Assembly (NCBI GenBank): GCA_935421135.1
Contig: OW285195.1
Span: 1,984,001-2,048,000, forward strand
Direction: 5' to 3'
Source of the DNA: Bugulina stolonifera
Lineage: Eukaryota; Bryozoa; Gymnolaemata; Cheilostomatida; Bugulidae
Length of the DNA: 64,000 bases
Part shown: positions 14,628 to 25,500 of the stretch, piece after piece
Layout of the letters: every line of letters begins with the position of its first letter
Position numbering within the stretch: position 1 is the stretch's first letter
Made by a program: the position numbers and the translations under genes
The notes under the pieces: generated by a model
Told to the model about the DNA's origin: nothing
The model's input: only the letters and a program-made list of their open reading frames with translations
Databases searched by the model: none

Positions 14628-15255
14628 ATGATGAAGCTACGGCCTCAGATGATAGACTAGAAACACTACAATGACATGATTCATATCAATAAAATAAATT
14701 TTATATCCTGTCATTGTTATTAATCAAGTCATTTTATTACTTATATGTGCACATCAAAATAATGTTGATGGTGTTGCCTGTGTAATTTTAATCAATTCTG
14801 TCTCACATGCTTCTCACATTGTGAATAGCAGCTTTAAGTGAATGCCATAGCACCCCCCACCATTTCCTGTTTGGAGGCTCAATCTTAGTTGCCAATTCCT
14901 GCTCTTTCTCTTTTTTCCTTCCAGTATCCCTCAGGCTTCTTCATTTAGTTTGTCCCATGCAGACTGTTGAGTAAATATTTTTTCTCTCTTAATGTATTTG
15001 CCACATTGCAATACAGAAAAGTTGTCTACTCACCAATTCAACAAAAGCCATGGGTAGGCAAATCTAAATAGTTACGCAGTCTGCGCACCTATAACTAATA
15101 ATGGGAGGATACTCTTAGGGATTCAACCCCTTTGTTCGTTCTTTAGATTAAAACCTGCACTATTGAAAGAATATATTGAAACATGCAGGTTCAAATATTT
15201 TTATTTGATATGTGATGCATTCAATCAAGTGTTTCCTATTCTAACACGTGCCTGA

Positions 15256-15776
15256 TTTAGTATTTCATAGTTCGGATTTACTGTGCACATTTCACATTCA
15301 TGGGTGGTTTGCAGGTAGTGCAAGTCAAATCAGTAGCCATGTAGAACTCTCAGTATAAGTTCTTTGCATGAGCAGATAAAATGTTTCCTACTGCATCTAC
15401 ATGTACATGTATGGCCATAATATTATAATATGCCGGTATTATTGTTAATCTACCTGTAATGACTAATAATATTCAATGTATAACCAGATGACAGTTGGAA
15501 AGTACCAAGAGCTCATGATAGACCAGGGAAATAAAAATACACAATGCTCAAAGTTGCATGGCATTTCAATGGTCATTAAAATTAAAAATATCACCTCATT
15601 GGAAAGGTTAAGGCAATGTCTCATCAATAATCTGTTACTTAACAGCATATTAATGTAATAACATATTCAATTACACAGGATTAAATCTAGAGTGTCTGTT
15701 AATGTTTTCAGAGAGATGGTGGGAAGATGTATGGTGAGTGCTACCTCCTGCTAAAGCCATTTTTTTTCGGCCACAT
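15256..15776. other. Non-homologous segment replacing the middle of unit 10
   Basis: Unit homology breaks after CACGTGCCTGAT and resumes at TATAAAATCAACTGC. The segment between is foreign, except for a small displaced copy of the TEA-exon flank (GGATTAAATCTAGAGTGTCT at about 15678) that normally lies elsewhere in the unit. No coding feature was recognised. Confidence 0.6.
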
Positions 15777-16316
15777 ATTATAAAATCAACTGCTAGCAGC
15801 GTGTTAAAGCGTAGACATAAAAAACCGTCTGCAATATGCATCCAGCTCTGGTCAATCAACACTTGATTCACATTTTGTAACGTAAAAAAATTATAATAGG
15901 CAATAAACTTGCGATTTTGCAGAAGTTCAACATCAGTAATCACAAAACGCAAAATTTATGAGATTCACATAAATTTTGCGGCCGTGTAGCAAACTCTTTA
16001 GACTGGAGTTTTTCTTTTTTGAGAACCTCCTCATAGCATCCAATCACACTGTTGAGTTGTCTTAGTTTCGTGCACCTTTCTATTAGACAAAACCATGCAG
16101 CTTTAAAATACTAACACTTATATTCTAATGTTTTGAGATATAAGGTAATGCCTGTTTTAAACCATTCAGCGCAAATTCATTTGTAGAGGTCTCTTTCTGG
16201 TGGTTTCTTTGTGAGCATTTCATATAGACTAGATCGGCATAATATGCCACGCTGACAAAGTTCCACAGTTTACAAACCTTCAGCTGTACTGAATGTGAGC
16301 CATCTGTGGAATACCA

Positions 16317-16511
16317 CTATGAACTTGTGCAAACATTTTTATCTGGGATTAAATCTAGAGTGTCTGTTGTTTTCGAAGGGATAGTGGTAGCGTCTTTGGT
16401 TGTTCTTTTATTCTCACATGGTGGATAAACAGCAATGGCCTTTTGCAAAGCCTTTTCAATGTCGTCCGACCATAAAATGTGTCCTGTTCCAGACATATTT
16501 AGATACTGCAT
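16317..16511 (-). pseudogene. Decayed TEA-like exon, unit 10
   Basis: The frame keeps WSDDIEKALQKA but reads VYPPCEN, losing the conserved Gly. The region holding DGKQYG and the GTAAGT donor is deleted, so the frame runs on into intron-derived sequence. It is a dead copy at the degenerate edge of the array. Confidence 0.7.
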
Positions 16512-17392
16512 GATAGATGATGATGATGATGATGATGATTATGTTGAAGCTACGGCGTCAGATGATAGACTAGAAACACTACAATGACATGATTCATATC
16601 AATAAAATAAATTTTATATCCTGTCATTTTTATTAATCAAGTCATTTTATTACTTTTATGTGCGCATCAAAATAATGTTGATGGTGTTCTTATTCAATAT
16701 TCTGTATAGCTATGCCTGTGTAATTTTAATCAATTCTGTCTCACATGCTTCTCACATTGTGAATAACAGCTTTAAGTGAATGCCATAGCACCCCACCATT
16801 TCCTGTTTGGAGGCTCAATCTTAGTTGCCAATTCCTGCTCTTTCTCTTTTTTCCTTCCAGTATCCCTCAGGCTTCTTCATTTAGTTTGTCCCATGCAGAC
16901 TGTTGAGTAAATATTTTTTCTCTCTTAATGTATTTGCCACATTGCAATACAGAAAAGTTGTCTACTCACCAATTCAATAAAAGCCATGGGTAGGCAAATC
17001 TAAATAGTTACATAGTCTGCGCACCTATAACTAATAATGGGAGGGTACTCTTAGGGATTCAACCCCTTTGTTCGTTCTTTAGATTAAAACCTGCACTATT
17101 GAAAGAATATATTGAAACATGCAGGTTCAAATATTTTTATTTGATGTGTGATGCATTCAATCAAGTGTTTCCTATTCTAACACGTGCCTGATAGACTAGT
17201 GCCGAATTGTTTATTAAGAACCGAAACAATATTTTACAAATTGTTCTCCTTGATCCTTTTTGTAGCTGAGATTTTTGCCACAGAACTGGTCTCTGTTGTA
17301 TAAGCTCAATCAGCATAGCAATGCAGTTGTCATCCATGGTTAGTAGAATGTTATGTATTACAAAGTTATATTAATAATTAATTTTTATTTCA

Positions 17393-17689
17393 CCGCAAAT
17401 AGGATTATGGAACAAGGTGGTGCTTGGTGTATTAAACAAACCAATATGGATGAATAGGTAAATGTGGTGTCATGTCTAGGTTTGACGTAAAGTAAAGCGG
17501 TCAACTGAGGGCAACAATTATTAATATACCAGTTTGCCTCCTGGTGTGAGCATGAGAAAAAATGATAAGTTATAATAAATGTCTAGGCTTGACGTAGAGT
17601 AAGCATGGGAAAAATTTATAATAAGTTATATTTAATAAACCATAAAAAACAGGACAAAATAATTAAAGTTGTGCAAATGTGTAAGCTAT
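17393..17689. other. Single-copy AT-rich DNA right of the array
   Basis: Holds two diverged copies of a short phrase, TGTCTAGG(T/C)TTGACGTA(A/G)AGTAA, near 17473 and 17580. I see no gene here, nor in 17829-18049. Confidence 0.4.
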
Positions 17690-17828
17690 AGAATATATAT
17701 ATTGGATATAGAGTAACTAGTAAATAGAATATATATTGGATGTAGAGTAACTAGTAAATAGAATATATATTGGATATAGAGTAACTAGTAAATAGAATAT
17801 ATATTGGATATAGAGTAACTATTAAATA
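17690..17828. repeat. 34-bp minisatellite, 4 copies
   Basis: Unit core is GAATATATATTGGATATAGA followed by GTAACTAGTAAATA. Confidence 0.85.
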
Positions 17829-18049
17829 GGTCTATAGAGTTAAGAGTCAATCTAATATAGTTTATACAATGGTGTATACATAGTGTCTTTGCTGCCACAG
17901 CTTATATAATCCAATCTTTGACCAGTGTCGACCCCGACACTACGGCTTTGGCGGTCCGGAAAGTCCATCAACAAGCTATCAGGGCAGCAGGTCAGGAACG
18001 GGCTGTAGGTCAGGAACTAGTGCTGCAGACTAGGAACATGTCGCAGAGC

Positions 18050-18270
18050 AGGAACAAGTGTTGATCAGGAACAAGTAGTAGAACAGGAACAAGTGTCGAT
18101 CAGGAACAAGTAGTAGAACAGGAACAAGTGTTGATCGGGAACAAGTAGTAGAACAGGAACAAGTGTTGATCAGGAACAAGTAGTAGAACAGGAACAAGTG
18201 TTGATCAGGAACAAGTAGTAGAACAGGAACAAGTGTTGATCGGGAACAAGTAGTAGAACAGGAACTAGCA
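18050..18270. repeat. 35-bp minisatellite, about 6 copies
   Basis: Unit built from CAGGAACAAGTGTTGAT and CAGGAACAAGTAGTAGAA. It shares the GCAGGAACA(A/G)GTG core with the 18-bp repeat inside the neighbouring proline-rich frame, so it may be a decayed extension of that coding repeat. Confidence 0.85.
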
Positions 18271-18462
18271 GTGGCTTACAGGAAGTTGTAGATCAAGGTC
18301 AAAGCTGCAGCTGTAGTCTAAGTCACAAACATGTAGTTGTAGTGGTAGTCGTAGAAGTAGAAATATCGGTAGTAGTATTGGCAGGTGCAAAGAGACCAAG
18401 TCAACCTTCACATCTCGATGTTTCACAAGACAGGCAAACTTGGACCCTCGGCGAAGAGAAGC

Positions 18463-19205
18463 TTACCCTGGCCGCACGTTTGCAGGGGGCAAAACACCTT
18501 CTAGCCACTCCAGCAGGTGAAGCCACAAGTTCCTGGCTGGTGGTAGATCCCTGTCCCTAGGCGGCCTGGTGAAAAAATTTCGGTCCACCTCGTGCTTCAC
18601 CAGGCTAACCCAGCGGGGCAGTAAGCGCTCTGGGTCGTGGGTGGAACCGGGAAACCCAGCAGGCCTAATCGGTCCCAGTCTCCTGTGGATGCCTCCATCC
18701 GCAGTGCGGGTAGGGGTCGTACGTGCCGTTGTCCTGGAGACTGGTGCCACCATAGATGAGGGTGCTGCGGCTGGAACTGGCGTTGGGGCAGGAACAGCTG
18801 CTGTGGCAGGAACAGGTGCTGTGGCAGGAACAGGTGCTGTTGCAGGAACAGGTGCTGTGGCAGGCACGGGTGCTGTTGCAGGGACAGGTGCTGTGGCAGG
18901 AACAGGCGCTGTGGCAGGAACTGGTACCGGGGTTGGAGCTGGTGCTGTGTCCAGAACTGGTGCTGCTGAGATGTGCTGGACTGGGCGGACTGGTAGGTTC
19001 ACCTTGAATGGCTGCTTTTCCAAGGCCTGGATAGTCAACTCTTTTCTGGCAAGCCTCGCCTTAACCCTTTCCAATTCCCTGGCCAGACTCCCCTCACCTC
19101 TTTCCCCAACCAGCTTCCGGAAGCGCGCTCTCTCTTCGTCCAACCTTTTTTGTAACTCGTCAATGCGAGCCCCTCCCTTTTTAACAGCTTGGTTCTCAAG
19201 CGCTT
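18463..19205 (-). pseudogene. Element A 3' tail: coiled-coil and proline-rich region
   Basis: In its main frame this encodes a charged, probably coiled-coil stretch (DELQKRLDEERARF...), then tandem six-residue VPATAP repeats, then a basic segment ending in NVRPG. Upstream it joins the integrase C-terminal frame through a one-base shift near 19190, so it was probably the C-terminal extension of Pol or an ORF immediately after it. The charged and proline-rich parts match no domain I know. An opposite-strand frame over the same repeat is an artefact of its composition. Confidence 0.45.
18780..18940. repeat. 18-bp coding minisatellite (VPATAP repeats)
   Basis: Repeat core GCAGGAACAGGTGCTGTG on the plus strand encodes alternating Val-Pro and Ala-Thr-Ala-Pro on the minus strand, about 7-8 copies. 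Confidence 0.8.
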
Positions 19206-19334
19206 GTTCTCCTCACCAAGCTCGCCTTCAGACCGCTTCTGGTTGGCACTGGCAGCCATGTTCTTTGTCCGAGCTACATCATATGCCTGCTGAAGTCTCG
19301 CCTGGAGGTCACCGACGAAATTTGACTCCGCCTC

Positions 19335-20354
19335 TCAATGGGGTTCAGTATCCGGTGCAAGGAGATGTGTAGGCAGCCGTGCATCTCGTCCGTGCTCTAG
19401 CTGGAATGGTGTTGAACCTGTAGAGGAGTGTACGCTTGTCCGGTAGGCCACCATGACAAGGTCCAAATACTGGCACCCGTCAGTTTGGTTAGTTGAAATA
19501 AACTGGCGCAGCATCTCGGCCGTAGTCCGATTCCATCTCTCCACCAATCCTTGGGTCTGTGGACGATAAGCACAGGACAGCTTCTGCTGCATTCCCATCA
19601 GCCTTAAAAGTTCAGCAAACAAGTTGGAAGTGAATTGTCTTCCTCTGTCAGATGCTACAGAGAGTGGGACTCCATGTCTTGTTATGACTTGCGAAACAAA
19701 GGCGCAGGCTATCATAGGCGCTGTGGCGGTCCTCAATGCTACGCATTCAGGCCACTTAGTGAACCGGTCTTGCATGACTAAAATCCATCTGTTCCCTCTG
19801 GAGCTCCTGGGTAGCGGTTCAACAATGTCAATTTTTACGCTCTGCCATGGCGCAACTGCAGAAATTGGAGTCATCTGCTCTTTGATAGGATGAGTTGGTG
19901 ATTTCTTAGTCAAGCATCCTTTGCATGAGGCTATCCAGTTGGCTACATCAGCTCGGAGGCCAGTCCACTCATATCTCTGCATAATTTTCTTGCAAGTCCT
20001 CTCCACTCCTAGATGTCCTCCCCAAGTTGAGTCATGCATTTCGCCAATGATCCGTCCAATCAGGTGTTGAGGAACCACAAACAGTTGTTGTCTGCTCGGT
20101 AGTGGCAAGGCAAGGCATCCACTTCTTTTCATCAATACATACTTGTTAGCCAGAGTTATGGTCTCCTTGGTAGCCTTTGGTGCACCAGTTGTTAGGTAAT
20201 CAATCACAGCATTCAGCTTTGGATCCTTCTTCTGTTCCTGCAGAAAGTGATTGCCTTCGCTGTTCTCCAGATTGAGCTTGTATATGTTACAGACCATAGC
20301 CTTGACATTGGGGTCCGACTCATACACCAGGGTTGGCTTGGAAAAGGGGTTCAT
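19335..20354 (-). pseudogene. Element A integrase
   Basis: Ty3/gypsy integrase, which in active elements joins cDNA to the host chromosome. Visible features are an H2C2 zinc-binding region (GGHLGVERTCKK through CKGCL), then the catalytic core: first Asp in KIDIV, second Asp in ASDRGRQFTS, and Glu in GLVERWNRT, so the D,D,E triad is retained. After the core the frame meets a TGA, beyond which integrase-like sequence (LQARLQQAYDVARTKN) continues to about 19208. The N-terminal end abuts element B at CTCAG; A's RNase H resumes on the other side of B. Inactive as a unit because of the interruption and stops. Confidence 0.88.
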
Positions 20355-20363
20355 CCGGCTCAG

Positions 20364-20482
20364 TGTTAAGATACATGTATATAACGAGTTGTTGTATGAA
20401 GTAGCTTATATTTATTATGTCTAGCTAGCACTGGCTCTCATAGTGAACTGACAAGTCATCATAATACATGTACAAACAACAT
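20364..20482 (-). repeat. Element B 3' LTR
   Basis: The 119-bp partner of the 5' LTR with two mismatches. Its inner edge diverges over the last few bases (ATCTAATG against ATAACA). Confidence 0.85.
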
Positions 20483-20963
20483 CTAATGCAAGGTTGTTAC
20501 AACCAAGCAGCATACCAATGTGGTTCCCCACCAGACCACAACATGTGAGTAGACCGTGGGAACAACCAACACTATAACATCTCGTTTCTTCACCAAATTA
20601 AACAGTAAAAGCCTAGGTATGAGAAACTATTACAACAGAATATGATATATGAGTGTAACCAATATAGTAGGGAAAGCAGTAAAATGAAACAGTATAATAA
20701 GATAAAGGATACAGTATAAAAGTTGAAATTGATTCTGATAACTAAAAACGTTCCAAAAGCAACATGGCCTAGGTCCGACTATTTGTGTCATATATGTTTT
20801 GGCCAAAGCGTTCCGGAGGCTTTGACTGTCGCCCACCTGTTGTGACCCCTTTTGAAGCAACCGGTTCACTACAGTTACCCTCAACCCTCATCGTCGCTTC
20901 ACACGGTGTGTCAGCAGTAGCAACAGGCGGAATTACAGTGTTAGGATTTGATGTAGGATGTTC
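20483..20963 (-). other. Element B 3' non-coding region
   Basis: Between the integrase stop and the 3' LTR. No convincing ORF; a GGTGGGGAA purine run on the minus strand could be part of the polypurine tract but lies about 40 bases from the LTR. Confidence 0.4.
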
Positions 20964-22772
20964 TCAGCTTGAGCTCACCTGTTTTGCTATGGCTACAGCT
21001 CTCTTAGCTCTGAGAAATGCCTGATTACGCCTGAATGTTCGGCCATCATCTAGCTTTACGTAATAACTATGGGGTGTCTCAGCGTGCTTAAGCACTTTCC
21101 CACCAACCCACTTTCTATGACTGAGTTTTACCCAAACCTCCATGCCTCTTATGTTATCATTAGTTAATGTATTTGACTTGTCATGAACCTGAATTTGTGT
21201 TTGTCTTTTACGCAGTGCCTTCATTACATCATCTTTGCTAATACACTGTGATTGCAGTTGATGTGGTGTAACATGAAGGGTTGACCTTAGATTTCTGCCT
21301 TGCAATAACACAGAGGAAGATAGTAGCCCATCCCCAACTAGGGTGGTTCTGAGAGTTTTGACCACATTGTGTAGTGTTTGACCGGACTTCTTTGCTTTTG
21401 CCAGGCAGGACTTCACAGTCTGGTTTAGACGTTCAGCCAATCCATTTGATCTGGAAAATAGCGGACTGACTGTTACATGCGCAATATCTAATTCTTGGGT
21501 GAATGGCCTAAATTCATGAGATGTGAAATATGAGGCACCATCAGACACTAGAGTTTCTGGTTGGCCAAAATCTAAGAATTGCTGTCTCAATAACCCAATA
21601 ATTTCTCTTGATGTCGAGTGCTTTAACTGATGACAAGTGGGCCATTTAGAGTATCTGTCTATTGTGGCTAGGTATTCGACCCCATCTAGTTGGAAAACAC
21701 CCATGCTTACTGTTTGCATAGGGTGTTCAGGTATGTCATATGGTGTTAGAATGGTCTTAGCATTAGATTTAGCATTTTCTTTGCACTCATCACATGCCTC
21801 TATCAAATCAGTGATGTGGTTGGTATATCCAGGCCAATATACTGAATTTTTGGCTCTTTCAATACATTTCCCTACTCCTAAGTGACCTTTGTGTATGTCT
21901 TGCATTATGGTCTTTCTGAGAGTTATTGGCACTACCAGTTGACTACCTTTCAGTACTATGTCGTCATGCACACTCAAGTCCTGTCTCACGTTCCAAAATG
22001 GTTTCAAGGGCTCTAAACATTGTTTTCTGTTTTCTTGCCACCCACTGATAATGTAGGCTCTCAATGCCTCCATAACAGGATCCTCAATCGAGGCCTGAGT
22101 GAATTTGTTCCTAAAAGATATGAGTGGCAAAATGCCAGTTGTTACTGCGCAGATTTGATCATTATCACGCCTGCTGTATTCTGAACTGACCGGACAGCAC
22201 TCATTTAGAAAAGCTCTACTTAGTGTGTCAGCAATGTGCATTTGGCTGCCTGGCTTGTGAACCAGGCTATAGTCATAAAGCTGAGTTCTAAGTCTCATTC
22301 TCTGGAGCCTTGGTGTGAGATCATTCAAACATTTTTTGTGAATACCTAACAAAGGCAAGTGGTCTGTCTCAACTGAGATTTTCTGTCCATAGATATACTG
22401 ATGGAACCGTGTGAGACCGAACTGAATTGCCAAAAACTCCTTTTCTATTTGTGCGTATGACTTTTGTGCTCTGTTTAGACTGCAGCTTGCAAACTCTACC
22501 GGCTGCCCATCTTGGAGCAGGGTTGCCCCCATGCCATTCTGTGAGCTATCTACACTAAGTGTAACTGGTGTTTTGGGATCAAACATTTTTAGCAACTGTT
22601 CACTGCTGAGTAATGATTTTAGTAGGCTAAGTGATGCATCATGCTTGTCTTCCCAAACCCAACGTGTCTCCTTTTTGGTCAGCTCTCTAAGCGGTGCAGT
22701 GATTTCAGCAAGATTGGGACAGAATTTACCTAAGTAAGTGGCCATTCCTAACAGTCTGCGCAGGTCTTCCAA
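20964..22772 (-). pseudogene. Element B RNase H and integrase
   Basis: Starts with the RT thumb/connection (RRLLGMATYLGKF), then RNase H (SVDSSQNGMGATL, EKEFLAIQFGL, ETDHLPL) and the IADTLSR boundary motif. The integrase zinc finger is GHLGVGKCIE...CDECKEN. In the catalytic core the first conserved Asp appears to be Gly: VSMGVF where relatives have V-G-x-D-(L/I)-F. The second Asp (LVSDGASYFT) and Glu (NGLAERLNQT) are present. A C-terminal domain with VWVKLSHRKWVGGKV follows. If the alignment is right the integrase is catalytically dead. Confidence 0.88.
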
Positions 22773-22776
22773 GTTC

Positions 22777-24435
22777 TCAGGCTTTAATTTTTGCTGGATC
22801 TGGTTTGATTACCCCTTGCCCTATGATATGTCCTAGATATTTGAGCTCACGTTGCTCAAAGTTGCATTTAGCCAAGTTCAGTCTAAGATTTAATAACCTA
22901 CATCGAGCCAAAACCTTCCCTAAAATTTCATCATGTTCTTCCTTTGTGGGTGCATGTACTAACAAATCATCCACAAAAGTTTCAACTCCTTCGATATCCG
23001 CAAATATTTCGCTCACCGTTCGGTGAAAAACCTCTGGAGCAGAGCTTATACCGTAAGGCAACCTCAGGAAACGGTAACGACCAAAAGGTGTTGCAAAAGT
23101 GGTCAGAAAGCTACTCAGTTCATCTAGCTCAAGCTGTAAAAATCCCTGCGTTGCATCTAATGAGGAGAACACTTTTGAACCTGACAATTTAGAGAAATTT
23201 TCTGTTGCGGTGGGTAGAGCGAAATGTTCCCGTCTGACACATCGGTTCAGCTCGGTGGGGTCAAGGCAGACACGCAGCGAACCGTCTGGCTTCAAAACGT
23301 TCACAATTGGATGTACCCAATCTGTTGGAATTTTGACCTTGGCTATGGTGCTTTTGGATTCCATAATATCTAATGTGCTCTTTAGTTTTTCTCTAAGTCT
23401 GAAGGGTGCCCTTCTAGGGCTTTGTACTACTGGTTTGCTACCCTCTTTTAGTCTTAAAGTATGCTTACAAGGTAGTTTACCTAGCCCCTCAAAAACATCT
23501 TTATAGTCAGAAACAACAGTGTTATTACTCAAAGTGCTGCATATAGTTTCTACTAAACCTACAGACATACAGCTAGGTAACCCTAACAGACTAGTATCTC
23601 CATGCTCTACTATAACAAAATCATGCACAGAAAATCTTTGTCTCAACTCTAGCATAAGTGAAGTCTTTCCTACCACCTTTAGCGGATGGCCACCAAAAGA
23701 TAACAGTGTCTGATTATGTTTACGAATCGCAGCGTTAGACAAGATCAAACTGTCAAAAACTGATTTAGGCATAACATTACAACTAGCGCCAGTGTCCACT
23801 TTCAGTTTTATGTTCTGGCTTTCACATTTAGCATTGACATACCATACTTTATTGCTAGAAGACTGACCGTTGATGGCTTGGGCGAAATCTACTTCTTCTG
23901 TAGTTACCTCGTCCGTCTTGTTCGTAGTTGTCTTTCCTTGTGATGATGATTGGCATACTTTCCCAAAGTGTCCTTTCTTGTTGCAAATGTTGCAGAATTT
24001 GGTGTAGGCTGGACATTTCCTGGGCAAGTGAGAACCTCCACAGTATTTACAATTAGTAACTGGCTTTGCTTGTTGTCGAGGGTTTGTTTGAGTTCCAATT
24101 TTGTTCCTACTCACAGCGTGGACTGTAGCAGTAGGCTCCGGGTTGGCTGCTATCCTATTCATGTCTTCCATATATTGCCTTGTCGCTTCAAACCTCTGGC
24201 ACACCTCAATGCATTTGTCTAGAGTTAAAGCGTCAGCTACATTAAATAACTCCTCTCGGACGGCTGATGACTGAATGCCAAAGACTATTCTATCTCTCAG
24301 TGCTTTTTCCTTCTCCCCTGCGTGGCAATTGCAAGTTGTGATTAAGTTTCTCAGCGATGAAAGGAATTTGTCAAATGGCTCGTTGCCGAGTTGTACACGG
24401 CTGTAAAATTTGTACCGCTCAAACTCCTCTTTCAC
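22777..24435 (-). pseudogene. Element B gag-protease-reverse transcriptase
   Basis: A single frame encodes the rest of Gag, two zinc knuckles (CKYCGGSHLPRKC and CNICNKKGHFGKVC), an aspartic protease with the catalytic motif VDTGASCNV, and reverse transcriptase with RVCLDPTELN, FSSLDATQGF, FATPFGRYRF, the YxDD-equivalent FVDDLLVHA, and LGHIIGQGVIKPDP. It copies the element's RNA into cDNA in active relatives. Gag and Pol share a frame here, so no programmed shift is needed. The frame ends at a TGA just after KPDPAKIKA where one base is out of register; RNase H follows in the next frame. Confidence 0.9.
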
Positions 24436-24722
24436 TTTTGGAGAGAAGTACTTTTTAAAAGCAGCTTTGACAGGGCCAATTTTCTTCCTGTCTGTCCCGA
24501 CAACTCGAAAGTTCTGAATAGCTCCTGTCCTTGTGCTCCTAATATTGTAAGGAGAGTAGCAACCTGCACCGCCTCACTCTTAGCATCCTTCTCTGTCGCC
24601 ATCATGTAAAAGTCAAATTGTTCAACCCAGGCAGTCCAATCTCTGCAGGTCTCACTGGGATTCTGAGCAGCATAATTATTAAGAAAGTTAGCTGGCGGCT
24701 TCAAGGATCCACTGTCGGCCAT
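24432..24722 (-). pseudogene. Element B gag, N-terminal part
   Basis: Starts at an ATG 59 bases after the primer-binding site. The protein has the gypsy-Gag-like features WTAWVEQFDFYMMATEKDA and a short leucine-rich stretch (VATLLTILG). The frame breaks near 24500; Gag then continues in another frame (PVKAAFKKYFSPKVKEEFERY) into the next ORF. One frameshift separates the two parts. Confidence 0.75.
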
Positions 24723-24769
24723 GTCTGTAGTCAGTTGATGCAGTTATACTGAATTGCGAAGCGTAAGTT

Positions 24770-24781
24770 CTTCTGACACCA
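24770..24781 (-). promoter_or_regulatory. Element B primer-binding site
   Basis: TGGTGTCAGAAG follows the 5' LTR's CTTAACA directly. TGG at this place fits pairing to the CCA end of a tRNA primer; I did not assign the tRNA. Confidence 0.7.
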
Positions 24782-24904
24782 TGTTAAGATATATGTATAT
24801 AACGAGTTGTTGTATGAAGTAGCTTATATTTATTATATCTAGCTAGCACTGGCTCTCATAGTGAACTGACAAGTCATCATAATACATGTACAAACAACAT
24901 AACA
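24782..24904 (-). repeat. Element B 5' LTR
   Basis: Minus-strand ends are TGTTATG...CTTAACA. It is very short for an LTR and contains AATAAATA, which could serve as a polyadenylation signal. It shares 119 bp with the copy at 20364. Confidence 0.85.
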
Positions 24905-24984
24905 CTCAGGAAGTCGGCAACCACATTTGAGCTTCCTTTCCTGTAGTAGATCTTCAGGTCGGAGAACTCAGATAGCTTCTGGAT

Positions 24985-25500
24985 CTATTTCATCATCCGT
25001 GCGCTGTCACACTGTCTGATTCCCCAGTTAGGGCACCTCTGGTCACTGTAGACTGCTACCTGGTGTCCATAGAGATAGTGTTTCCAGTGCTTGAGGGCCA
25101 ACACTATGGCGTTTAACTCCCTTTCTACTGTTTCATAGCATCCTTCTGTTGGGGTGAACTTCTGGCTGAAGTAGGCTATAGGTTTGTCTTGGCCATCAAC
25201 CATTTGAGACAAGACGGCTCCGGCAGCGCTGGCATCTATATGTAGGACGAATGGCTTGTCAAACCTTGAATATATCAGCAGCGGGCTGGTGGTGACCTTT
25301 TCTTTTAGAGTGTCAAAGGCTTGCTGACACTCAGCTGTCCAGTTGAACTTGCTTTCCTTCTTGGTGAGGTTAGTCAGTGGTTGAGCAATAATGCTGAAGT
25401 CGGTGATAAACCTGCGGTAATAAGAACAGAACCCAACAAATGACCTTACTTGTGTTACTGTCTTGGGAGGGGTGTATGTTTCCTGGATCTGGCCGGACAC
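24985..25500 (-). pseudogene. Element A RNase H
   Basis: Contains the RT connection (RSFVGFCSYYRRFI), the RNase H catalytic start HIDASAAGAVLSQ, YFSQKFTPTE, ERELNAIVLALKHWKHYLYG, and YSDQRC. The frame ends at a TAG at 24985-24987, after which homologous sequence continues in frame (IQKLSEF...) up to element B's target site. It joins the RT fragment upstream only through a frameshift near 25490. Confidence 0.88.

Larger units (their letters stand above)
1..17392. repeat. Tandem array of 1.62-kb units (about 10.5 copies)
   Basis: Head-to-tail units start with TGAAGCTACGGC at 1, 1621, 3244, 4867, 6490, 8113, 9736, 11359, 12982, 14632 and 16545. Units 2-8 are exactly 1623 bp and almost identical. 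Unit 9 is 1650 bp because a GAT run at its end expanded. Unit 10 is diverged and rearranged. Unit 11 stops after about 850 bp at 17392. The left edge lies at or beyond the window start. Each unit ends in a short GAT microsatellite. No terminal inverted repeats, transposase or target duplication were seen, so unequal crossing-over explains it better than transposition. Each unit carries a TEA-like exon on the minus strand (listed separately); the rest of the unit shows no recognisable gene. Confidence 0.97.
20364..24904 (-). mobile_element. Ty3/gypsy element B, inserted in element A
   Basis: A compact 4.5-kb LTR retrotransposon on the minus strand with 119-bp LTR copies, a primer-binding site, gag, protease, RT, RNase H and integrase. 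CTCAG lies just outside both ends (20359-20363 and 24905-24909), consistent with a 5-bp target duplication if the right LTR extends four bases (AACA) past the shared 119 bp. Removing B and one CTCAG restores A's reading frame through the conserved Ala-Asp-x-Leu-Ser-Arg motif at the RNase H/integrase boundary. The LTRs differ at two of 119 positions, so the insertion is fairly young. Confidence 0.9.

Noticed and set aside
18569..19372. 267-codon plus-strand ORF rich in Gly/Ala/Thr
   Set aside because: Opposite strand of element A's proline-rich tail and integrase end; no start context or domain.
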